Source of the DNA: Streptomyces barkulensis
GTDB lineage: Bacteria; Actinomycetota; Actinomycetes; Streptomycetales; Streptomycetaceae
Reading direction: 5' to 3'
DNA length: 64,000 nt
NCBI RefSeq assembly: GCF_002843305.1
Contig: NZ_PGSG01000088.1
Span: 62,001-126,000 of the forward strand
Below the pieces are notes generated by a model, which ran no database searches, was not told where the DNA came from, and saw only the letters and a list, made by a program, of their open reading frames with translations. Of this stretch, positions 58,143 through 64,000 are shown piece after piece. A program made the position numbers and the translations under genes. Position 1 is the first letter of the stretch. The number at the start of each line of letters is the position of its first letter.

Positions 58143-58718
58143 TCAGACGTTGACGCCGAAGTCCTTGGCGATGCCGACCAGACCGGAGGCGTAGCCCTGG
58201 CCGACCGCGCGGAACTTCCACTCCGCGCCGTGGCGGTACAGCTCGCCGAAGACCATGGCGGTCTCGGTGGCGGCGTCCTCGCTCAGGTCGTAGCGGGCGA
58301 TCTCGGTGCCGCCGGCCTGGTTGAGGATGCGGATGTAGGCGTTGCGGACCTGGCCGAAGTTCTGGCTGCGGCTCTCGGCGTCGTAGATGGAGACCGGGAA
58401 GACGATCTTGTCGATGTCGGCGGGCAGCGCCGCGAGGTTGACGTTGATCTGCTCGTCGTCACCCTCGCCCTCACCGGTGCGGTTGTCACCGGTGTGGACG
58501 ATCGCCTGGTCCGGGGTGGCCTTGTTGTTGAAGAAGACGAAGTGCTGGTCCGAGTAGACCTGACCGTTCGCGTTGACCGCGATGGCGCTGGCGTCGAGGT
58601 CGAAGTCGGTGCCGGTGGTCGTACGGACGTCCCAGCCGAGGCCGACCGTCACGGCGGTCAGGCCGGGGGCCTCCTTGGTGAGCGAGACGTTGCCGCCCTT
58701 GGACAGGCTTACAGCCAT
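58143..58718 (-). CDS. TerD family protein
   Basis: 191-residue calcium-binding tellurium-resistance-type protein: MAVSLSKGGNVSLTKEAPGL, GLGWDVRTTTGTDFDLDASA, YSDQHFVFFNN, GDDEQINVNLAALPADIDKI, EIARYDLSEDAATETAMVFG. TerD proteins act in stress and differentiation in Streptomyces; exact role unknown. ATG 58718 has GAAGGGC upstream. Single gene; no other ter genes nearby. Confidence 0.94.
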   Translation of the reverse strand: MAVSLSKGGNVSLTKEAPGLTAVTVGLGWDVRTTTGTDFDLDASAIAVNANGQVYSDQHFVFFNNKATPDQAIVHTGDNRTGEGEGDDEQINVNLAALPADIDKIVFPVSIYDAESRSQNFGQVRNAYIRILNQAGGTEIARYDLSEDAATETAMVFGELYRHGAEWKFRAVGQGYASGLVGIAKDFGVNV

Positions 58719-58928
58719 GGGGATGCCCTTCTGTGGTGTTTCCGTGCTGGCCCTTACTGGTCCATTTCCTACCCTCTCCAACGCCGACGGTGGGGGACCG
58801 GGTTCCATGTTTCTTTGCTTTCTTTACCTTCCTCGCCGGTGAGGTGGCCGGGAAGGGGACCCGGAGGGGAGCAGGAGGGCGGGGAAAACGCCGTGACGGC
58901 GGGCCCGGATGGCGGGATCATGGGAGCC

Positions 58929-59357
58929 ATGTCCGGGCCCTATCTCATCCGTGGCTCGGTCTCCCTGCCGGAGGCCGAGCTGAACTGGCGTTTCTCGCGC
59001 TCGTCCGGGCCTGGCGGCCAGCACGTCAACACCAGCGACAGCCGGGTCGAGCTCCGCTTCGACCTCGCGCGCACCGAGGCACTGCCCGAGGTGTGGAAGG
59101 AGCGGGCCCTGGAGCGGCTGGCCGGTCGGCTGGTGGACGGAGTCCTGGTCGTACGGGCCGCCGAGCACCGCTCCCAGTGGCGCAACCGCGAGACCGCGGC
59201 CGTACGCATGGCCGCGGTGCTGGCGGAGGCGACCGCACCGCCGCCGCGCCCGCGCAAGAAGGGCAAGATCCCGCGCGGGATCAACGAGCGGCGGCTGCGG
59301 AACAAGAAGCACCGCTCCGACGTCAAGCGCGGCCGCTCCGGCCGCGACTGGGGGTAG
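58929..59357 (+). CDS. arfB: Alternative ribosome-rescue factor ArfB
   Basis: Peptidyl-tRNA hydrolase that rescues stalled ribosomes. 142 residues with the catalytic GGQ motif in FSRSSGPGGQHVNTSDSRVE (residues about 21-40) and the basic C-terminal tail (PRPRKKGKIPRGINERRLRN) that enters the mRNA channel. No codon-recognition domains, separating it from RF1/RF2. ATG 58929 is preferred by homology; ATG 58920 is possible. Confidence 0.92.
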   Translation: MSGPYLIRGSVSLPEAELNWRFSRSSGPGGQHVNTSDSRVELRFDLARTEALPEVWKERALERLAGRLVDGVLVVRAAEHRSQWRNRETAAVRMAAVLAEATAPPPRPRKKGKIPRGINERRLRNKKHRSDVKRGRSGRDWG

Positions 59358-59378
59358 GCCGGCCGGGCCGGCCCACCC
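59352..59378. terminator. Bidirectional hairpin between arfB and mycP-like genes
   Basis: GGGT-a-GGCCGGC, CGG loop, GCCGGCC-c-ACCC: 11 paired bases with one mismatch, between convergent stops. Confidence 0.55.
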
Positions 59379-59387
59379 CCTCGTTCC

Positions 59388-60617
59388 TCAGTACCGGGGC
59401 TGTGCCGGTGTCCGTCGCCGGAAGGCTATGGCGGTGACGACCGCGGTGACGGCGACGAGCACTGCGGCTCCGATGCCGATGGCCGTCCAGGGCGGCCCGC
59501 TGTCGCCGGTGTCCTCCTGTGCGGCGACCTGCTCGTCGTCCTGCTCCTGCGCCTTGCCGGGCTTGGCGGTGGGCGGTCCCTCGTTCTTGCCGTCGGCCTC
59601 TCCGTCCTCGGGGGAGGGGGACTTGGAGGCTTCGAGGGAGGCGTAGTACTTGGAGAAGATCGGGCTCACATCCGCCGGCCCGGGGTCGCCGTCGCCGTCG
59701 ACCAGGACCTGTGCGGGTCTGACGATGCCGTGCCCGAGGTACATGCTGGGCTCCTCGCCCCGCTGTGACATCCCCGTCGTCTCGACCATCACACGCAGGA
59801 CCTGGTGGTTGGTCCAGTCGGGGTGCTCAGCCCAGATGAGCGCGGCCGACGCGGACGCGATGGCGGACGCCACACTCGTACCGCCGGGATCGCCAGGAGC
59901 GGAGAGAACCAGGTAGGGGCCGTAGTTGGAGAAGTCGGCCACCGTGCCGGTCTCGTCGACCGCGCCTACGGCGACGACGCCCGGCATCGACGCGGGATAG
60001 TGCCTCTCGGTCCGTTGGCCGTCATTCCCTGCGGAGGCGAAGACGAGCTTGCCGCGCTCATTGGCTTCGTCGATCGCGTCCTGCAGTTCGTCATAGGTTT
60101 CGTTGTCCAGGCTGCCGACGCTCTGTGAGATGTTGATGACCTTGGCGTCGCTTCGTGCCGCATACCGGATCGCTTTGACGAGCGTCTTGTCCCAGCTGGT
60201 GATGAACTCGTCCTTGACGCCTGTCCGCACGGGGAGGATTTCTGCGTCGGGCGCCAAGCCCCGAAGGCTGTTTCCTGCTCCAGACCCGGCGATGAGGGCA
60301 GCCACCTCTGTCCCGTGGCCGTCTGTGTCCTCGTGGGCGTCAGGCCCCTTTGAGGTGAAGCTCTTCCCCGGCAACAGTCGGCCTTCCAAACCGGGGATGG
60401 GCTTTACTCCGGTGTCCAGGACAGCGACCGTCACGCCCTTGCCTTTGCTGACTTTCCACAGCCCTGAGGCGTTCATGGCGTCGAGATACCACTGCTGGTC
60501 CGGCCTGATGTCCGCAAAGGCGGGAGGCGCGAACAGCCCCAGAGGCATGAGCATGGCCGTGAGCAGGCCGAGCAGGGTCAGTGCTCGTCTCTGTAGGGGG
60601 AGGGCATGGGATCGCAT
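59388..60617 (-). CDS. mycP: Type VII secretion-associated serine protease (mycosin)
   Basis: Membrane-anchored subtilase of ESX systems, 409 residues. Signal peptide (about 1-35), catalytic Asp in VTVAVLDTGV, His in DGHGTEVAALIAG, Asn in FASAGNDGQ and Ser in PGGTSVASAIASA, then a Pro/Glu-rich linker and a C-terminal membrane anchor (AIGIGAAVLVAVTAVVTAIA). Last gene of a three-gene unit, 22 bases after its neighbour. No EccB/C/D/E genes are in the window. Confidence 0.92.
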   Translation of the reverse strand: MRSHALPLQRRALTLLGLLTAMLMPLGLFAPPAFADIRPDQQWYLDAMNASGLWKVSKGKGVTVAVLDTGVKPIPGLEGRLLPGKSFTSKGPDAHEDTDGHGTEVAALIAGSGAGNSLRGLAPDAEILPVRTGVKDEFITSWDKTLVKAIRYAARSDAKVINISQSVGSLDNETYDELQDAIDEANERGKLVFASAGNDGQRTERHYPASMPGVVAVGAVDETGTVADFSNYGPYLVLSAPGDPGGTSVASAIASASAALIWAEHPDWTNHQVLRVMVETTGMSQRGEEPSMYLGHGIVRPAQVLVDGDGDPGPADVSPIFSKYYASLEASKSPSPEDGEADGKNEGPPTAKPGKAQEQDDEQVAAQEDTGDSGPPWTAIGIGAAVLVAVTAVVTAIAFRRRTPAQPRY

Positions 60618-60639
60618 GGGACAGTGCACTTCCTCGGAT

Positions 60640-61953
60640 TTAGTCGATGACCGGCGGCACCACGTCCCGCCGCCCTGCCCAGGTCTCCTCGTCCTCGGCC
60701 AGGTAGTCGGGACGATCCTGCCCACGCCGCCGGTTCTCCGACGGCGAATTCGTGCCAGTCGGCCGCCCTGTCACGCCCGGGGTGGTGTTTCCCCGGACAA
60801 GCCCGGTGCCGCCTGGTGTGAAACTGGCGCTTCTGGAGCCACTTCCCGTACGGGACGCTCCCGCCGGACTACCTGTCGATGGACTAAAAGGACGCCCAGG
60901 GGGCATGCCCCTGCCCGTCGAGGCTCCGCCTCCAGCGGCACCCGCACCCGGGTAACCACCCGTGGGGCGGCCCATGGGAGCACGGTCGCCGGCGACGGTT
61001 CCGCGTGGAGTTCCGGTTCCGGGCGCGGGGTTGCCCGCGTGGCGAGGTGTGCCGCCCATGATGCCGTCCTTTACCGAACCTCGTGGCGAAAGGCTGCCTC
61101 CGCCGCTGCCGACCGATGGTCTGACGCCGTTGGGGGCGCGGCCCGTCTGCTGGACCGGCCCGGTGGATGGCATCGGAGCCACCGGAGGAGAGGGCGGACT
61201 GGCGGATTGCTGAGAGGGCATGGGCGTTACGGTCTGCGGCCGCTGCTCAGCCACGGGAAGAGGGGTGACGGAGTCGAGTTTCGTATTCGTGGGGCGGTCG
61301 AACACGGGAGTGGAACGTTCAGCGGTGGGGGAGGGGGAACGTCCCTCCGTGCCGCCCTGGCCGGTTGCCGGTCTGTCGGAGCTAGTGCCTTGTTCCCGAT
61401 ACACCGTTGAGCTGCTACCCGATGCCGCCCCCGGCGTACTGTTGCTGGAACCCTCGTGCTGTTTGCCGTCAGGCAGCGGCTTGAAGTCCGGCTCCTCCGC
61501 GGCGCGGAGTGCTTCCCCGGTCGTCCTGTAGTACGACGACAGCCGGTTGAGCTGGTTGATCGCCTCCTGGCGCTTGCTCTCCTCGCTCTCCAGGCGGGCC
61601 TTTTCCTTCTCCGGATCGGCGTAGCACATCAACTCGGGCTCGGGGATGGCGGCCTTGGCCTCGGTCAGGGCCTGGCCCGCGTTGACCATGTGATGCCCGA
61701 GCGTGCGGACGTACGCGGCGAACCGCATGGACTCCAGGGCGAACTGACGCCCCCACTCGCGGAAGGCGTCGCCGCCCTCGCCGTCCCATTCCACGCGGTC
61801 GATGTAGGTGCGCAGTTCGCTGCCGATGCCGTCCATGTCGGAGCCGGCCTTGCCGAGGGCCTGACCGCGCGAGGTGAGCAGGCCGGGGTCGGCCTTCGTG
61901 ACCATCGCGTTGAGCGCGGCGAGTGACTTGCCCTCGAACTCTCCCGTAGCCAT
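60640..61953 (-). CDS. WXG100/PPE-like ESX substrate with long disordered tail
   Basis: 437 residues. N-terminal about 160 residues are a helical hairpin with a W-x-G-like turn (RVEWDGEGGDAFREWGRQFA), then a 250-residue Pro/Gly/Ser/Thr tail, ending in a conserved-looking DRPDYLAEDEETWAGRRDVV motif. Helix-turn-helix plus extended tail is the layout of EspB/PPE-type secreted partners. Eleven bases downstream of its partner gene. Confidence 0.78.
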   Translation of the reverse strand: MATGEFEGKSLAALNAMVTKADPGLLTSRGQALGKAGSDMDGIGSELRTYIDRVEWDGEGGDAFREWGRQFALESMRFAAYVRTLGHHMVNAGQALTEAKAAIPEPELMCYADPEKEKARLESEESKRQEAINQLNRLSSYYRTTGEALRAAEEPDFKPLPDGKQHEGSSNSTPGAASGSSSTVYREQGTSSDRPATGQGGTEGRSPSPTAERSTPVFDRPTNTKLDSVTPLPVAEQRPQTVTPMPSQQSASPPSPPVAPMPSTGPVQQTGRAPNGVRPSVGSGGGSLSPRGSVKDGIMGGTPRHAGNPAPGTGTPRGTVAGDRAPMGRPTGGYPGAGAAGGGASTGRGMPPGRPFSPSTGSPAGASRTGSGSRSASFTPGGTGLVRGNTTPGVTGRPTGTNSPSENRRRGQDRPDYLAEDEETWAGRRDVVPPVID

Positions 61954-61964
61954 TCCTGCCCCCC

Positions 61965-62423
61965 TCAGTCGAAGTCCGTGTCCGCGTCGAGGGCCTTCCT
62001 GTTGCCTTCGGAGGAGGCGTCCTTGCCCTCCTCCGAGTCACCCTGCCGACTTGCCGACCAGTGCTCGTCCACCTGCGTCTGGATGGCCTGGAAGCGCTGT
62101 CGCCGTTCCGCCTCGACGTTGCCGTAGCCCTTGTCCACGATCTCGGTGGCGATCCCCAGCGCCTCCAACTGCTCGCCGAACAGCCGGGAGAGGGCTTCCA
62201 GGCGCGTGTGCACCTTCTCATAGAGGGCTGACAGATCCTCCGCCGCGCTGAAGCCCGTGCCGTACGCGTCCGGGGTGACGGTCTGTTCGCCGATCTGTTT
62301 GTGGGACGCGGGGGACTTCCCCAGCTCGCCCAGGAGTTCGTCGATGCGGCCCTTGAAGGCGGTGAGTGTCTCGGCCTGGTAGTTCAGGCTCTTGCCACCG
62401 CCGAAGTCACGTTCGCCCGTCAC
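61965..62423 (-). CDS. WXG100-like ESX partner protein
   Basis: 152-residue, mostly helical acidic protein (LNYQAETLTAFKGRIDELLG, AAEDLSALYEKVHTRLEALS, YGNVEAERRQRFQAIQTQVD). GTG start with only a G-rich leader. The YxxxE-like motif (YEKVHTRLE) and adjacency to the PPE-like gene and mycosin suggest it is the short partner of a heterodimeric substrate. No enzymatic motif. Confidence 0.72.
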   Translation of the reverse strand: MTGERDFGGGKSLNYQAETLTAFKGRIDELLGELGKSPASHKQIGEQTVTPDAYGTGFSAAEDLSALYEKVHTRLEALSRLFGEQLEALGIATEIVDKGYGNVEAERRQRFQAIQTQVDEHWSASRQGDSEEGKDASSEGNRKALDADTDFD

Positions 62424-62550
62424 GCCGTGCCCCCGTCCCCCGATTAGTCGCCACGCTGTGCCAAGGTCGTGTCACGTCAGTGTAGTCAGCAGACGATCCG
62501 GCCCGTCGGGGGCTGTGGACGACGGGCGCGTTTTCCGGCCGGGGCGGTCG

Positions 62551-63174
62551 TTATGACAGGTGGCGGTAGCGTCCGCGGAAGTACGTCAGTGGCCTGCCCT
62601 CCGAGGACGGCAGCGAGGTGGCCAGTACCCGGCCGATCACCAGCGTGTGGTCGCCCGCGCCCACCCGCTGCTCGGTGCGGCACTCCACCGTCGCCAGCGC
62701 GCCGTCGGCGAGGGGGGCGCCGGAGGCCTCGCCGCGGGTACAGGGCATGTCCTGGAAGAGCAGGCGGTCGCTGACCCTGCCGCGCATGGAGAAGCGGCCC
62801 GCGATGTGGCGCTGGCCCTCCGCGAGCAGGGAGGCGGCCCACAGGGGCTGCCGTTCCAGCAGCTCGTCCATTCGGGAGCCCTCGCGCACGCTGACCAGTA
62901 CCAGCGGCGGGTCCAGGGAGACGGAGAGGAAGGAGGTCGCGGTCATGCCCACGTCCTCGCCGCGCGGCCCGTCCTCCGGGTCGTGCGCCGTCACCAGTAC
63001 CACGCCCGCGGCCAGCCGTGCCAGGGCCGCGCGGAACTCCTCCTCGCCCACCCCCTCAGGATGCGGGAGGCCCGAGGTGCGGCGCGAGGGCGAAGTGGGG
63101 GCGTTCCGGGACATCTGTTGCTGTGGTGTCGGGTGCACACCCCGCACGCTAGACGCTGCTCCGGGAGGCCGCAT
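62551..63174 (-). CDS. Flavin reductase family protein
   Basis: FMN-binding split-barrel flavin reductase or related, about 207 residues. Conserved stretches: EEFRAALARLAAGVVLVTAH, GMTATSFLSVSLDPPLVLVS, LWAASLLAEGQRHIAGRFSM, HTLVIGRVLATSLPSSEGRP-like, PLTYFRGRYRHL. Start is uncertain: ATG 63174 follows a CCGGGGG stretch; 63207 and 63114 are alternatives. It is divergent from the cdgB-like gene. Confidence 0.85.
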   Translation of the reverse strand: MRPPGAASSVRGVHPTPQQQMSRNAPTSPSRRTSGLPHPEGVGEEEFRAALARLAAGVVLVTAHDPEDGPRGEDVGMTATSFLSVSLDPPLVLVSVREGSRMDELLERQPLWAASLLAEGQRHIAGRFSMRGRVSDRLLFQDMPCTRGEASGAPLADGALATVECRTEQRVGAGDHTLVIGRVLATSLPSSEGRPLTYFRGRYRHLS

Positions 63175-63452
63175 CGGCCCCCGGGACCAGAGCGGACCTA
63201 GGTACATCGGCTGAATGATCCGCAGGTCAGGACCGGAATTTGCGTTCGGTACGGGTGTGGTGCGGATCGGAGCGCTCCCATGCGGCGCAGTCGCGCACCC
63301 ACGCTCTGTTGTGACATGAGTCACACACGGGGTCAATTGTTGACCCTGTGTACCGGCTGGACAGCTCGCTGTGATTCAGTGGCCTGAAGACAGGAGGAAG
63401 TCCAAAACCGGATCATCTGGAGTCACCCACTCGAGTCTCAGGGGGAGGGCGG

Positions 63453-64000
63453 ATGGAAGCCGAGTCGGAGCCGTACGTGTGCCTCGCCACCCTGCGCAGG
63501 CTCCACCAGTCCATGGCGGACCTCAACGCCGCCCGCAGCCTGGCGGACACCCTGCAGACCGTCGCCGACGGCATCGTGAAGGGCCTCGACTTCGAGCTGG
63601 CCGCGGTCAACCTCGTCAAGCCCGACGGAGACCTCGTGGTGGCGGCCGTCGCGGGCAGTGAGGGCGCCGAGGCGATGATGGCGGGCCGTACGGGCTCGCG
63701 GGCGGCCTGGGAGCGGCGGCTGGCGCTGGGTGAGCGCTGGGGCGAGCTGCGCTTCATCCCGTACACCGAGGCGTGGGTCCTGATGGACGACGACGTGCCG
63801 CAGTGGCACACCGCCGGGCCGGCCCCGCGGTACGCCGACGAGTGGCATCCGATGGATCTCCTCATGGCGCCGATGCACTCCTCCGACGGAGAGCTCCTCG
63901 GCGTCATCTCCGTCGACAAGCCGCGCAACGGGCGGCGCCCGGGCGCGTGGGGGCGCGAAGCGTTGCAGATGTACGCCTTTCAGGCGGGGATTGCGATCAG
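63453..64000 (+). CDS. cdgB: CdgB-like diguanylate cyclase, N-terminal GAF part (truncated by window)
   Basis: The visible 182 residues are a GAF-type domain: MEAESEPYVCLATLRRLHQS, ARSLADTLQTVADGIVKGLD, DDDVPQWHTAGPAPRY, LLGVISVDKPRNGRRPGAWG. This closely matches my memory of the N-terminus of Streptomyces CdgB (GAF-PAS-GGDEF), a c-di-GMP synthase affecting development. The GGDEF domain would lie outside the window, so the enzyme assignment rests on the N-terminus. ATG 63453 has GGGGGAGGG upstream. Confidence 0.75.
   Translation, partial: MEAESEPYVCLATLRRLHQSMADLNAARSLADTLQTVADGIVKGLDFELAAVNLVKPDGDLVVAAVAGSEGAEAMMAGRTGSRAAWERRLALGERWGELRFIPYTEAWVLMDDDVPQWHTAGPAPRYADEWHPMDLLMAPMHSSDGELLGVISVDKPRNGRRPGAWGREALQMYAFQAGIAI

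Overview
The window is a high-GC actinobacterial chromosome segment, almost certainly from Streptomyces or a close relative. The evidence is third-position GC bias, GTG starts, GTGA/ATGA start-stop overlaps, mycothiol biosynthesis (mshA), CarD, MsiK, DUF5994, DUF6332 and AMIN-like lipoprotein families, and CebR-like operator DNA. All database identities below are from memory of protein families; no search was run.

Layout. 1-5.2 kb: polyphosphate module (ppk, a CHAD protein, a Nudix hydrolase with a Ser-Gly repeat) followed by an hsp20 gene. 5.2-8.1 kb: methyltransferase, mshA and a YbjN-like protein. 8.3-14.1 kb: a complete branched-chain-amino-acid-type ABC transporter with a terminal alpha/beta hydrolase, five tightly coupled genes. 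14.2-18.2 kb: gpmA, whose 3' end is repeated 3.2 kb downstream, bracketing a small island (aminotransferase IV, VapBC, an unknown gene). 18.4-21.6 kb: a TPP riboswitch without an evident target gene, an orphan sugar-type binding lipoprotein, a DUF1264/OBAP protein and a tiny Cys-rich protein. 21.8-25.0 kb: phoU divergent from senX3(phoR)-regX3(phoP), with PHO-box-like repeats between. 25.1-36.2 kb: conserved core: DUF461-like lipoprotein, carD, ispD-ispF, cysS, rlmB, DoxX protein, NTP transferase, msiK and tRNA-Thr(TGT). 36.5-40.8 kb: DUF5994 pair, GAF/PP2C phosphatase and an MFS exporter. 40.8-44.2 kb: a visibly AT-richer insert (DUF2079 protein, lipoprotein, I36-like inhibitor) bracketed by a 109-bp perfect repeat of the MFS gene 3' end. 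44.3-55.6 kb: secreted and envelope functions (phytase, two AMIN-like lipoproteins, a beta-propeller, a rhamnogalacturonan lyase), an ANTAR/PAS regulator, an AraC/GyrI regulator and a quinone reductase. 55.7-59.4 kb: GntR regulator, small decaying genes, a HigBA-type toxin-antitoxin pair sitting between two copies of one terminator, terD and arfB. 59.4-64.0 kb: a three-gene orphan ESX/type VII cassette with mycosin, a flavin reductase, and the start of a cdgB-like diguanylate cyclase running off the window.

Themes. Phosphate handling recurs (ppk/CHAD, phoU-senX3-regX3, phytase, candidate PHO boxes). Carbohydrate use is represented by msiK, a sugar-type binding protein, and a pectin lyase behind a CebR-like box. 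Three separate loci show DNA bracketed by duplicated gene ends or terminators, so acquired modules have been added downstream of housekeeping genes without breaking them. Many starts are preceded at 6-7 nt by a TAnnnT -10 element, implying leaderless mRNAs, and many transcription units end in long perfect GC hairpins that mostly lack a U-tract.
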